This document shows positions 38,712-48,719 of a DNA stretch of 64,000 nucleotides, piece by piece (positions within the stretch are counted from its first letter, which is position 1; each line of letters begins with the position of its first letter). The notes beneath the pieces were generated by a model. That model was not told where the DNA came from and made no database searches. It saw only the letters and a list, made by a program, of their open reading frames with translations. The position numbers were made by a program, and so were the translations under genes. Source of the stretch: DATFVJ01 sp963851085 (GTDB taxonomy: Bacteria; Actinomycetota; Actinomycetes; Streptosporangiales; Streptosporangiaceae). The stretch covers positions 1-64,000 of the forward strand of contig CAWKNX010000018.1 in the NCBI GenBank assembly GCA_963851085.1, read 5' to 3'.

Positions 38712-41401
38712 ATGGGCGTTGTGATCGGCCCCAAGGCTGCGGAGCGCGACGCGGCCCGCATGGAGATGCCCGCGCGGATGCGCCGCGACGTGCGACTGCT
38801 CGGCGACCTGCTTGGCGAGACGCTGAGCGAGACCGAAGGCCAGGACGCGCTCGACGACGTCGAGCGGCTCCGTCGCCTCGCGATCGCGGTGCGTGCGGGC
38901 AGCGCCGATGACGACGAGATCGCCGCACTCGTCGCGAGCTGGCCGTTGGCACGCGCGGAACTGGTTGCGCGTGCTTTCACGGTCTATTTTCATCTCGTCA
39001 ACCTCGCCGAGGAGCTTCAGCGGATCCGTACGCTACGCGAGCGCGACGCGGACGGCGGGCCGGTGCGCGAGTCGCTCGCCGCGACGGTGGCTGCGGTCAG
39101 CCGCGACGAGGGCCCGCAGCGGCTTCGTGAGCTCCTGCGCAGCCTCGAAATCCACCCTGTCTTCACCGCGCATCCGACGGAGGCACGCCGCCGCGCCGTG
39201 GTCACCGCGCTGCAGCGCATCACGGGCCTGCTGTGGGATCTCGATGACGAGCGGCGCGGGCCGCTTGAAGAGGCGGAAACGCGGCGGCGGCTGCGCGAGG
39301 AAGTCGACCTGCTCTGGCGCACGTCGCCGCTGCGGGTCAAGGCAATGGGGCCGCTCGACGAGGTGCGCACGGTGATGGCGGTTTTCGACGAGACGATATT
39401 CCGCGTCGTGCCTGCCTTCTACCGCGCGGTCGACGGCACGCTGGCCGGGCCGCGGTCCGGCGCGGCCGCGCCGGCGGTAAGCGCTTTCCTGCGGTTCGGC
39501 AGCTGGGTGGGCGGTGACAGGGATGGCAACCCGTACGTGACCGCGCAGGTCACCAGGGAGACCGCGCTCATACAGTCCGACCACGTGCTGCGTGCGCTCA
39601 CCAACGCGGCCACCAGGATCGGCCGTGCACTGACCGCTCACTCCTCGACGACCCCGCCCTCGGCTGATCTCCGGCGGGCGCTTGCCGTGGCGGAGGCGTC
39701 GCACCCGGAACTGCTCGGGGAGATCATCGCTCGCTCCCCGCAGGAGCCGCACCGCCAGTATCTCCTCTATGTAGCCGAACGGCTGCGCGCGACCCGCCTC
39801 AGGCATGCCGACCTCGCCTATCCAGGGTCGGGTGACTTCCTGGCCGATCTCCGCCTTGTGCAGGACTCACTGGCGCTCGCGGGTTCGCCCCGGCAGGCGT
39901 TCGGGGAATTGCAGCATTTGATCTGGCAGGCGGAGACCTTCGGCTTTTGTCTTGCCGAGCTGGAGATCCGCCAGCACAGCGCCGTGCACGCGCGGGCGCT
40001 CGCCGAACTGCGTGCGGGCGGGCCGAGGTCGGCTGAGACCGAGGAGGTACTCGCCACGCTGCGGGTGGCCGGCTGGATCCAGGGCCGGTTCGGGGCCGAT
40101 GCCTGCCGCAGGTACGTGGTCAGCTTCACCCGCTCCGCGGCCGATATCGCCGCCGTGTACGAACTCGCCGAGTGTGCGACGCCGGACGGCCGGGCGCTGG
40201 TCCTTGACGTGGTACCGCTGCTGGAGAGCGGCGATGATCTGCGCCGCGCGACGGACGTGCTTGACGAGATGCTCACGCTGCCGCCGGTGCGCCAGCGCCT
40301 CGCCGACGACGGGCCGGCGTATGGAGGTGATGCTGGGTTACTCGGACTCCGCGAAGGAACTCGGGCCGGTCGACGGCGACGCTCCTGCTGTACGACACGC
40401 AGGCCGCGCTGGCCCGCTGGGCGGCGGTGAACGACGTACGGCTGACGCTGTTCCACGGCCGGGGCGGTGCGCTCGGGCGTGGCGGCGGACCCGCCGGGCG
40501 TGCCGTGCTCGCCCAGGCTCCCGGGTCGGTCGCGGGCCGGTTCAAAGTGACCGAGCAGGGCGAGGTCGTGCTCGCCAGGTACGGTCACCTGGCCATCGCG
40601 CAGCGCCATCTTGAGCAGGTGACGTCCGCGGTGCTGCTGGCAGAGACGCCAGCGGCGGCGGAGCGGATCGCGGCCGCCGCGGAGAGGTTCCGTGGCGTGG
40701 CCGACCGGATCGGCGCGGCGGCGTTGCGCGCCTACCGCGAGCTTGTCGAGGCAGACGGGTTCGCCGCCTGGTTCGCGCGGATCAGCCCGCTGCAGGAGAT
40801 CGGTGGCCTGCGGATCGGCTCGCGGCCGGCCAGGCGCGGCGCCGCGGCCGGGCTTGACGACCTGCGGGCGATCCCGTGGGTGTTCGCGTGGACCCAGACC
40901 CGGGTGAACCTGCCTGGATGGTTCGGGCTGGGTAGCGGAATCGCGGCGGTAGCGGCGGAACCCCGGGGACTGGACCTGCTGCGCGCGGCGTACCGCGAGT
41001 GGCCCTTGCTGCGGGTGCTTCTCGACAATGCGGAGATGAGCCTCGCCAAGACGGATCGCGACATCGCCGAGAGGTACCTCGCGCTCGGCGGCAGGGACGA
41101 CCTGACAGCGCAGGTGCTCGCCGAGTACGACCGCACGAGGGCGGTGATCGCCGACGTCACAGGACACGAGCGGCTCCTCGCGCGGCGCCCGGTGCTTTCG
41201 CGTGCGGTGGCGCTGCGGAATCCGTATGTGGATGCGCTGTCTCATCTGCAACTGCGGGCGCTCGCGGCACTGCGCGCACCTGACGGGGGCGACGCCGACG
41301 GTGATCGCCGCGGCCGCGGCCCGCTCGACCGCGGGCTACTCGAGCGGTTGCTCCTGCTGACCGTGAGCGGTGTGGCCGCCGGCCTGCAGAACACCGGCTG
41401 A
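38712..41401 (+). pseudogene. ppc: Phosphoenolpyruvate carboxylase (two frameshifts)
   Basis: Anaplerotic PEP to oxaloacetate, about 895 residues. ATG 38712. Motifs are VFTAHPTEARRRAV (catalytic His), GSWVGGDRDGNPYVT, EVMLGYSDSAKELGP, LFHGRGGALGRGGGPA (Gly loop) and the C-terminal AAGLQNTG. One extra base near 40316 and another near 40369 break the frame on either side of EVMLGYSDSAKELG; all other family blocks are continuous. A single-frame reading gives two apparent proteins (to 40430 and from 40427), which is misleading. Confidence 0.9.
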
Positions 41402-41451
41402 GCCGGCTCGCGTTGGGACGCTCGCGACGTCCGAGATCTGCGGGACGTGGG

Positions 41452-42944
41452 CTAAGCGCTGGGCTGCGGTTGCGTCGCGGCCTTCTGGCCGGCGACGCTG
41501 GCGCCGGCGGGCGGGGCATCGGCGCCGGTGCCGCGGGCGAACGCGAGCGCGGCGGCCACGCAGGCGAGCGGTGCGACGGGAACCACGTACCTGCAGATCG
41601 AAGTCCGCCGTGGCCACGGGTATCAGCAGCAGGCCGATTGCCGTGAGCCACGGCAGCAGCGCCGGCCCGCCCCAGTCGCGCAGCCGTCTGATCCCGCCGC
41701 CGAGCCCAGGACCTGACGATGGCGGCGAAGCCGATGAGCAGAACGATCCCGAGCAGCGTGCCGTGCAGGTAGACAAAGCGCTGGTAGCCGCGCATGAATC
41801 CGGCGTAGGGCTCATACGCCTTGGTCGCCGTGGACGCTGAGGCCGGCGTAGGCGTGCTGGTCGGTGCGCACGGTACCGCCACCAGGCGTTGCGCATGCGG
41901 GGCGGTGCCCAGAGGCTCTCCGCCGTCGCGAACTGGTACTTGCTGGCCGTGTAGGCGCTCGGGTGCGCGTGACCGGTTCCAGCGGAAGCTCAGCATGAAG
42001 TCGTGCAGTACGGCTACGGCATAGCCGCCCGGCTGCGCGGTGATCGCCCGCAGCGCGAAATCCTGCGCCAGGGCGTTTTTTCCGGCGCTGAACCTCGCGC
42101 CAGGGATCTTGTTGAGCGGGGACTGCGCTACCCAGATGTAGCTCGAGGCGCCGAACCGGTGGCCGCTGGGCGGACAGAGCGCCGCCTCGTCGGCGGGTGG
42201 CGTGATCACCGAGCAGTTCGCGAAGCTCATGGTCCGTGACCAGAGGAAGATGCCGTTGCTCATGGTGAAGTTCACTATGTGGAAGGAGGCGTAGAACCAG
42301 GCGAGGTACGCCGCGAGCGGCAGCGCGGAGGCGAGCAGCGTGAGGCCGACGACCCGCCAGCGGGGCCGGCGCAGCAGCAGATAGCAGATGTAGAGCGCGA
42401 GCAGCGGCACCCCGATGGGCCGGATGGTCGCGGAGAGCGGCGAGCAGCAGGCCCGCGGTCATGTCTGCCCACGCGGGGGGGTCGTCGCGCCACCACAGGG
42501 CGACGATGACGGCCGCTATGACCAGGGACCTCGAAGGCGGCGTCGGACAGGATCTCGTGTTCGAGCTGGATCTGGTAGGCGTCGAAGAGCACAGGCAGCG
42601 CGGCGAGCGTCGATCCCCAGGCAGGCAGGGCGAAGCGCATGCCGCAGCAGCACGTAGATCGCGAGCCCGATGAGCAGGCCAAAGACATGCTGCATGGCCA
42701 CGACCAGCATGAAGCTGCGGTACGGCCGCAGGAGCAGCAGGAACACGCCGTAGCCGGAAACGTGGGTGACATCGGGCTGGTACCGCAGGGCGACGGCGAG
42801 GTAGCTCGCTGAGTCCCCGCCGAACCAGATCGCGGGCCTGAATGCGAGCAGCGCCACGACCCGAACGGCTGCCGCGAACAGCAATGCCACCGAAAAGGTG
42901 CGATTGTGACGTGGGAATGCCCGGATTGCCTGCGAGACCTTCAT
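41452..42944 (-). pseudogene. GT-C-like polytopic membrane protein, paralogue of the next gene (at least seven frame changes)
   Basis: ATG 42944 (GGGGAG) starts MKVSQAIRAFPRHNRTF and several TM helices (SVALLFAAAVRVVALLAF; MLVVAMQHVFGLLIGLAIYV). Segments in all three frames then keep order: STLAALPVLFDAYQIQLEHE, TIRPIGVPLLALYICYLLL, RTMSFANCSVITPPADEAAL, YEPYAGFMRGYQRFVYLHG and YVVPVAPLAC, to the stop at 41452. Each has a counterpart in the intact neighbour. The fold resembles integral-membrane sugar transferases using lipid-linked donors, but acceptor and donor are unknown. Confidence 0.72.
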
Positions 42945-43309
42945 GATCTCCCCGTGTGCCTTTGCCCGCAGATGCCGCCGCATGGCTTTCGCGCGGCCGG
43001 CGACACCTCGGAGAAGGGAGCGGCTGCCACGTATTCGGGCAGTGGTGCCAGCCGCGCTTGGGCGAAATTCACATTCGCCCGGCGTGACCGGGCCACGGTG
43101 ATGGCTGCCGCGACTGCCCAACGCTAGCACCGCAGGCCGGGCCGGTCCGGCCGCCTGAACGGAACATATGACGATGCCACAGCCGTGGTGCCATGCCACC
43201 GAGGCGTTTTCCCACAAGACCGTGCCTGGGCCGCCTATTCCCGGTGATGTCGGCCGAAATCCCGCCGTATGATCCGGGCGTCGCCCCGGCGATTAAATAC
43301 GGCGATTAA
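42945..43309. other. 365-bp gap with AT-rich direct repeat
   Basis: No gene. At 43287-43313 two 13-bp units (CGGCGATTAAATA, CGGCGATTAATTA) stand in tandem. They overlap the stop of the upstream membrane protein and precede the paralogue; possibly a regulator-binding site. Confidence 0.55.
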
Positions 43310-44824
43310 TTACGAAGTACCATATCGACTGTCGAATGTAAGTTCGGCAGGGTCCCGTGCCACGACGGAGCCTTCCGGCTGGTCCGCATGGCGGCGACCG
43401 GGCAGTTCGGGCGGCGGCGGATCGCGGCGGATGCGTCCCGATACGCCTGCCATGCCCGCGGCGATGCAAGCGCAAGGTACCGCGGCGAGAACGTACCGGT
43501 AGCTGAACCCGGCAGTGGCGGGCGGCACGATGATGAGAGCGACCACGACACACCACGGCAGCAGGCCCGGCGCACCGCGGCGGCGGCCGGTCACCACCCA
43601 GGCCGCGCCGGCCAGCAGGGTGAGCAACAGCAGCGGCCCGCGGAAGTAGAAGTAGCGCTGATAGCTGGCGAGCAGCGCCGCGTAGGGCCGGTCGGCGCGG
43701 GTGGTCAGGTCACCAGGCTGATACTCATGCAGGTCCGCGATCGGTGCCCAGCGGGGCACCGGCGCGTCGCGCGTGGCGAATTGGTACTGGCCCGCGGTCG
43801 CTGGATCGGGGAACCGCGGTGAGCGGCTCAGGGCGAACGTGCGTGCCACGTCCGTCGCCACCACAGACAGGTAGGCGGCAGGCTGGTCGAGGACCGCGAG
43901 CCATGCGAACTTGCCGCCGAGACTGCTCGCCCGCGCGCCCCAGGGATTGCCGGTGTAGGTGCGCAGCGGGTTCGCGTGCCACACATAGTAGGCGGCGGGC
44001 GGACGCTTCCAGGGTGGCCGGTTGTCGCACAGCGGGCGCAGGCTCGCGGGCGGGTTCATTTTCGCGCAGTCCGCGAAGGCCATCACCCGGCTGTACAGGA
44101 ACGCGCCGTCACCCTCGGTCAGGGCGTAGGGTCCGCGCGCGGCATGGAACCAGCTCAGGTACGCCGCGATCGGCAACAGCCCGGCCGCTACCAGGGCGAT
44201 CACCGGGCGCCAGCCGGCCCGCCGCACGATCAGGCAGACGGCGGCCACCACCAGCAGCGGCCGTCCGTCGGTACGGACGACCGCGGCGGCACCGAACAGC
44301 AGCCCAGCCACCGAGGCGAGGATCCATCCGGGCTGATTTCGCAGGCACGCAAGCACCACCGCGGCGGTGATCAGGAACATGAACAAGGTGTCGGCCATCA
44401 CCAGGTGCTCGAGCTGGATCTCGTAGGCATCGAAAAGCACAGGCATGGCCGCGAGCGTCGCCACCCACGCCCGCACACCCCGCACCCGGAGCACCGCGTA
44501 CGCACCGGCTCCCGTGGCGAGCCCGAGCACATGCTGGACCAGTGTCACCGCCGCGAACCGGTGCAGCGGTTCAAGCGTGGCAAGAAGGAGTGCGTACCCG
44601 CTTGGCCGGATCGTCTCGGGGACAAGGCGAACGGCCGCCGTGACATATGAAAAGGAGTCGTTGAACCACTCCACCGGGCGGTACGCGAGCACGGCAAACG
44701 CCCGGAGTACCGCCGCCAGCGTGAGTGCCACGGCCAATTGCCAGTGGTCCAGCGCGAACGCGCGCACGCGGCACAGCAGTTGCACACGAGCGACCGCAGC
44801 CGCTCGTGCGGCGTCCTCGGGCAC
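43310..44824 (-). CDS. GT-C-like polytopic membrane protein (intact copy)
   Basis: 504 residues from GTG 44824 with GGGGGAGG upstream. About ten TM helices. An acidic pair in the first loop (EWFNDSFSYVTAAVRL) resembles the catalytic Asp-containing loop of GT-C glycosyltransferases. Also TLAAMPVLFDAYEIQLEHLV, RVMAFADCAKMNPP, YQRYFYFRGPLLLLTL. The C-terminus is Pro/Arg-rich and cytosolic. It is paralogous to the gene downstream. Divergent from birA. Likely role in cell-envelope glycan or glycolipid assembly, by fold only. Confidence 0.75.
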   Translation of the reverse strand: MPEDAARAAAVARVQLLCRVRAFALDHWQLAVALTLAAVLRAFAVLAYRPVEWFNDSFSYVTAAVRLVPETIRPSGYALLLATLEPLHRFAAVTLVQHVLGLATGAGAYAVLRVRGVRAWVATLAAMPVLFDAYEIQLEHLVMADTLFMFLITAAVVLACLRNQPGWILASVAGLLFGAAAVVRTDGRPLLVVAAVCLIVRRAGWRPVIALVAAGLLPIAAYLSWFHAARGPYALTEGDGAFLYSRVMAFADCAKMNPPASLRPLCDNRPPWKRPPAAYYVWHANPLRTYTGNPWGARASSLGGKFAWLAVLDQPAAYLSVVATDVARTFALSRSPRFPDPATAGQYQFATRDAPVPRWAPIADLHEYQPGDLTTRADRPYAALLASYQRYFYFRGPLLLLTLLAGAAWVVTGRRRGAPGLLPWCVVVALIIVPPATAGFSYRYVLAAVPCACIAAGMAGVSGRIRRDPPPPELPGRRHADQPEGSVVARDPAELTFDSRYGTS

Positions 44825-44938
44825 AGGCCTCCCCCGCAGAAAGCTTCCCCGTGAATCTGAGATCCGCTCACGCTACAAGAGCGGCGTGACCCCAGCATTC
44901 CAGTTCGCGCGCCACAATGGCCGGGAAAGGGGGGCAGC

Positions 44939-45742
44939 ATGTGCAGCGATCCGGTGGGCGTGACGCCGCCACCACTTGCCGCGGCGGGCCTGGAGCATGC
45001 GCTCGTCCGGCCGGGTGGGCTGTGGCGTGAGATCCAGGTGGTTGCCGCGACCGGCTCGACGAACACAGACCTGCTCCGGGCCGCGGCGGCCGGCGCGCCC
45101 GAGGGAACGGTCCTGGCGGCAGAGGACCAGACCGCCGGGCGTGGGCGGCTGGGCCGTAGCTGGCTGAGCGCGCCGCGGGCGGCGCTGACCTTCTCGGTGC
45201 TGCTGCGCCCGTTGGGCGTTCCCGCGAGCCTGCGCGGGTGGGTGCCGCTGCTCACCGGTGTGGCGGCCGCGTCGGCGATGCGCCGGGTTGCCACGGTCGA
45301 CGCCGTGCTCAAATGGCCCAACGATGTCCTCGTCGGACATCGGAAGCTGGCCGGGATCCTTGCCGAGCAGGCCGCCGACGCGATCGTCGTAGGCATGGGC
45401 ATCAACGTTTCCGCGGCGCCGCCCGGCCGGCCGGGAGCCGCCGCGACCTGTCTGCAAGCGGAGAGCGATGCGCCGGTCTCCAGGGAGCGCCTGCTCGTGG
45501 CCGTGCTCGGCGAACTCGAACACAGCTACCAGCGCTGGACGGAGGATCCAGGCGGATCCGGGCTGCGGCAGCAGTACCAGGGCATGTGCGACACGCTCGG
45601 GCGTGCGGTGCGGGTGGAACTGCCCGGCGGGCAGGTCCTGGCCGGGACCGCGGTCGAGGTCGACGCGCATGGGCGGCTCGTAGTGCGGACCGGCGGCTCG
45701 CTCACCGCCGTCAGCGCCGGGGATGTCGTGCACGTCCGTTGA
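44939..45742 (+). CDS. birA: Biotin-[acetyl-CoA carboxylase] ligase
   Basis: Attaches biotin to the carboxylase BCCP Lys. 267 residues from ATG 44939, AAGGGGGG upstream. Motifs are TGSTNTDLL, QTAGRGRLGRSWLS (adenylate loop), LKWPNDVLVGHRKLAGIL and VVGMGINVSA, then the C-terminal SH3-like domain. There is no N-terminal HTH, so it is a mono-functional ligase, not a repressor. Confidence 0.93.
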   Translation: MCSDPVGVTPPPLAAAGLEHALVRPGGLWREIQVVAATGSTNTDLLRAAAAGAPEGTVLAAEDQTAGRGRLGRSWLSAPRAALTFSVLLRPLGVPASLRGWVPLLTGVAAASAMRRVATVDAVLKWPNDVLVGHRKLAGILAEQAADAIVVGMGINVSAAPPGRPGAAATCLQAESDAPVSRERLLVAVLGELEHSYQRWTEDPGGSGLRQQYQGMCDTLGRAVRVELPGGQVLAGTAVEVDAHGRLVVRTGGSLTAVSAGDVVHVR

Positions 45743-45787
45743 TTCGACGGCATTACGTTTCGTGACGCTTCATGTCAACATGACCCC

Positions 45788-46303
45788 ATGCCTCACGACA
45801 GCTCGCTTATCGAGGGTGAAGAGTCCGTCCTCACTCTGCATCCGCACTGGAAGACGATCATTGGCCCGATCGTGATCCTGGCGGTCGTCGTCATCGCCGC
45901 GGCCGCGGCGATTGTGCTGATCCCGTTCGGCTCGGAGGCGACCATCGGCCGGGGTGTAGTGGCTGCTGTCGCACTGGTCGTGGCCGCCATCTGGTCCGGC
46001 ATTCCCGTGCTGCGCTGGCGGACGACGACCTACGAGCTCACCAACAGGAGACTGCGGATGCGGGAGGGGATCCTGGCCAGAAACGGCAGGGACATCCCGC
46101 TCAACCGGGTCAACGACGTTTCCTTCTCACACGGCCCCATCGACCGGATGCTCGGCTGTGGCAAGCTCGTGGTTGAATCCGCGGGTGAGCACGGTCAGCT
46201 CGTGCTGACAGAGATCCCGCAGGTCGAGAAGGTGCAGAGCACTCTGTACCAGCTCGTCGAGGAGGAGCAGCAGCGCACCACGGCTGTGCCGGACGAACGC
46301 TGA
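45788..46303 (+). CDS. Bacterial PH-domain (bPH2/YdbS-like) membrane protein
   Basis: 171 residues from ATG 45788. Two TM helices (IIGPIVILAVVVIAAAAAIV and GVVAAVALVVAAIWSGIPVL), then the bPH2 core TTTYELTNRRLRMREGIL, ARNGRDIPLNRVNDVSF and LGCGKLVVESAG. Length and layout fit the small actinomycete PH proteins beside the biotin ligase. The role is unknown, probably membrane-associated. Confidence 0.85.
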   Translation: MPHDSSLIEGEESVLTLHPHWKTIIGPIVILAVVVIAAAAAIVLIPFGSEATIGRGVVAAVALVVAAIWSGIPVLRWRTTTYELTNRRLRMREGILARNGRDIPLNRVNDVSFSHGPIDRMLGCGKLVVESAGEHGQLVLTEIPQVEKVQSTLYQLVEEEQQRTTAVPDER

Positions 46304-46370
46304 GGACGGTTTCCGCAGGGCTGCAGCCGCGGGCGGGAACGGGCCGTCACGCGATGAAGCCAGCGGGGAG

Positions 46371-47369
46371 GTGATCGCGACGGATCCCGCAGTGCCGCCA
46401 GAACCGGCACAGATCGAGGAGTTGCTGCTCGGCGCGAAGCCTCGCTACACGCGCCGTGAGGTGGCCGCGCTGGCCGGTCTTGACTTCGAATTCGCCAGGC
46501 GGCTGTGGCGCGCGCTTGGTTTCGCCGAACTCCCCGACCATGCCGTCGCCTTCACGGAGAACGATGTAACGGCCGCGCGCATTGCCGCTGAGCTTCAGGC
46601 GCTCGACGAACTCGATGACGAGATCCCGATCCGGCTTGCGCGTGCCATGGGCCAGACCATGGCGAGGCTCGCGGAATGGCAGGTCGACATCATCACTGCG
46701 GCACTGCTCGATCCGCGGCAGGCGCCGGCGCCCGGGCAGGTGTCCCGGGTGCTCGACCTCGCGGAGGTGCTCATGCCGCGGATCGAGACCCTGATCGGGC
46801 ACGCGTGGCGGCGCCAGGTCGCCGCCGCGGGAACCCGCGCCCTCGCGGTCGCTGCCGCCAACGATGACGTGATCCCGAGCCGGGTTCCGATGGCGGTCGG
46901 GTTCGCCGATCTGGTGGCGTTCACCGAGCTCAGCAGGGAACTCGACGAGGTTGAGCTCGCGGCGCTCGTGGAGGGTTTCGAGGCGACCGCGTCGGACATC
47001 ACCACGGAGGACGGCGGCCGGCTGGTCAAGACGCTCGGTGACGAGGTGCTGTTCATCGCGGACGAGCCGCGGACTGCCGCGCGCATCGCGCTCCGGATAA
47101 CAGGCGCGTATGGCGCCGAATCCGGCCCGGATGTGCGGTCGGGACTCGCGTACGGCCCGGTGCTCCCCGTCATGGGTGACGTCTTCGGCACCACGGTGAA
47201 CCTGGCCAGCAGGCTTACCTCGCTCGCGCGGCCTGGCACGGTCCTTGTCGACGAGGAGATGGCGGTTGCGCTCGCCGGCGACGGCGGCTTTCACCTGACC
47301 CAGATCGTGCGCAGGCCCGCCCGGGGCCTCGGCCTGGTCCAGCCCCACGTCCTGCGCGCCAGGCCCTGA
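46371..47369 (+). CDS. Class III adenylate/guanylate cyclase with N-terminal regulatory domain
   Basis: 332 residues from GTG 46371 (GGGGAG). Residues about 1-160 are a helical domain (RYTRREVAALAGLDFEFARRL) resembling the autoinhibitory domain of mycobacterial Rv1264. The cyclase domain has metal Asp in VGFADLVAFTELS, substrate Lys and second Asp in LVKTLGDEVLF, and transition-state Asn/Arg in TTVNLASRL. All key residues are present, so it should be active, making cAMP. Confidence 0.88.
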   Translation: MIATDPAVPPEPAQIEELLLGAKPRYTRREVAALAGLDFEFARRLWRALGFAELPDHAVAFTENDVTAARIAAELQALDELDDEIPIRLARAMGQTMARLAEWQVDIITAALLDPRQAPAPGQVSRVLDLAEVLMPRIETLIGHAWRRQVAAAGTRALAVAAANDDVIPSRVPMAVGFADLVAFTELSRELDEVELAALVEGFEATASDITTEDGGRLVKTLGDEVLFIADEPRTAARIALRITGAYGAESGPDVRSGLAYGPVLPVMGDVFGTTVNLASRLTSLARPGTVLVDEEMAVALAGDGGFHLTQIVRRPARGLGLVQPHVLRARP

Positions 47370-47402
47370 CGAAACCCGCGCCGTCGCCGGTCGCCTGCCC
47401 AT

Positions 47403-47459
47403 TTCGTGATCGCGGTAACTTTCCGGAAAATAACGCCGACAAGTTACCGCGATCATGAA
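47403..47459. repeat. 57-bp palindromic repeat (family A), copy 2
   Basis: TTCGTGATCGCGGTAACTT and AAGTTACCGCGATCATGAA arms flank TCCGGAAAATAACGCCGAC. It lies 34 bp after the cyclase stop. A further right half-site (ACCGCGATCATGAA) is at 47564-47577, and between them two GATGGCCCATTG repeats (about 47496 and 47526). Confidence 0.85.
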
Positions 47460-47667
47460 GGACCGTCGGGTCGAGCCCGCATCTCAACCCGGGCGATGGC
47501 CCATTGATGGTGCCAGAACCCCAGCGATGGCCCATTGGTGGGGTTCTGGGAGGGACGCGCGGGACCGCGATCATGAACGAGCAGTCGGGGCGGTCAGGTC
47601 GAGGGCGAACCAGACGACGCAGCGGGGGGTAGCCGTGGCAGCGGGGGCGCGCACAGGTGCCGTGCGT

Positions 47668-47764
47668 CGCGCCGCGCAGCCGTTAAGACTGTATTGCCCC
47701 GGGGGCTCCACCCCACGGGATCCCCCCGCGCCAGTCGCCGCCGCATCCGCGGCAGCCGTTAAGG
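47668..47764. repeat. GC-rich hairpin module (family B), full-length copy
   Basis: Runs from CGCGCCGCGCAGCCGTTAAG through GTATTGCCCCGGGGG and CACGGGATCCCCCCGCGCC to GCGGCAGCCGTTAAGG. The second half matches the inverted copy at 57650-57705 and the array units at 31502. No gene lies between 47370 and 47800. Confidence 0.75.
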
Positions 47765-47800
47765 ATCATGCTCTTGCCACCGGCCCGGCGGGCGGGCGCG

Positions 47801-48715
47801 CTACAGCGGGACGGTGCGGGTCCGCGGCCCGGCGCGCAGTACCTGGGATGGCAGCTTGTGCCCGACGATCCGCTCGGCCTGCGCGGCCACCCCGATCAGC
47901 CGGTCGAGGTCCACACCGGTGGCCACGCCCATGTCCTCGACCATGTGCACGAGTTCCTCGGTGGCGATGTTGCCCGTGGCACCCGGCGCGTAGGGGCAGC
48001 CGCCGAGCCCGCCCACCGACGCGTCGAAGTCGGCCACCCCCATGTCGAGCGCGGCGAGCACGTTGGCGAGGCCGGTGCCGCGCGTGTTGTGGAAGTGCAG
48101 GTTGAGCGGCATGTCCGGGTGCTGCGACCGGAAGGTCCCCACCAGCGCCTGCACCCGGCACGGTGTCGCCATCCCCGTCGTATCGCCGAACGACGCCGAG
48201 TCCGCGCCGTCCGCCACCGCCCTCCCGGCCACCGCCGCGACCCTCTCGACCGGAACGTCGCCCTCGTACGGGCAGCCCCACGCGGTCGAGACGATCACCT
48301 GGCAGGTCGCGCCCCGGCGGTGCGCCAGGTCGATGATCTGCGAGACCTCGTCCAGGGACTCCGCGGTCGACCGGTTGATGTTCTTGCGGTTGTGGGTGTC
48401 GGACGCGGACACGACCGCTTCGAGTTCGGTGAATCCGGCGTCGAGCGCGCGCTGCGCGCCGCGCAGGTTCGGCACCAGGGCGGAGTACCTGACCTGGTCC
48501 GCGCGGCCGACCTGCTTCCACACCTCGTCGGCGTCGGCCATCTGCGGTATCGCGCGCGGATGGACGAACGACACCGCCTCGATGCGCCCCACACCCGTCG
48601 CCGACAGCGCGTCGATCAGCGCCACCTTCGCGCCGGTGTCCACCGGATCCTCGTTCTGCAGGCCGTCCCGCGGCCCGACTTCGCGCAGCGAGATCCGGAC
48701 GGGAAGATCACTCAC
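47801..48715 (-). CDS. Hydroxymethylglutaryl-CoA lyase
   Basis: Cleaves HMG-CoA to acetoacetate and acetyl-CoA, the end of leucine degradation. 304 residues from GTG 48715, with GGAG in the end of the preceding gene. Motifs are LREVGPRDGLQNE, EAVSFVHPRAIPQMAD, metal ligands LNLHFHNTRGTGLAN, and catalytic Cys in GGLGGCPYAPGATGN. Coupled to the enoyl-CoA hydratase upstream on the strand. Confidence 0.92.
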   Translation of the reverse strand: MSDLPVRISLREVGPRDGLQNEDPVDTGAKVALIDALSATGVGRIEAVSFVHPRAIPQMADADEVWKQVGRADQVRYSALVPNLRGAQRALDAGFTELEAVVSASDTHNRKNINRSTAESLDEVSQIIDLAHRRGATCQVIVSTAWGCPYEGDVPVERVAAVAGRAVADGADSASFGDTTGMATPCRVQALVGTFRSQHPDMPLNLHFHNTRGTGLANVLAALDMGVADFDASVGGLGGCPYAPGATGNIATEELVHMVEDMGVATGVDLDRLIGVAAQAERIVGHKLPSQVLRAGPRTRTVPL

Positions 48716-48719
48716 GGCG

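Noticed and set aside
3366..42944. All extra bases appearing to fall exactly between codons, hinting at programmed +1 frameshifting
   Set aside because: For a +1 shift one can nearly always place the extra base at a codon boundary. Only a few sites with a fixed expected residue are informative, and no shared slippery motif or stop codon was seen.
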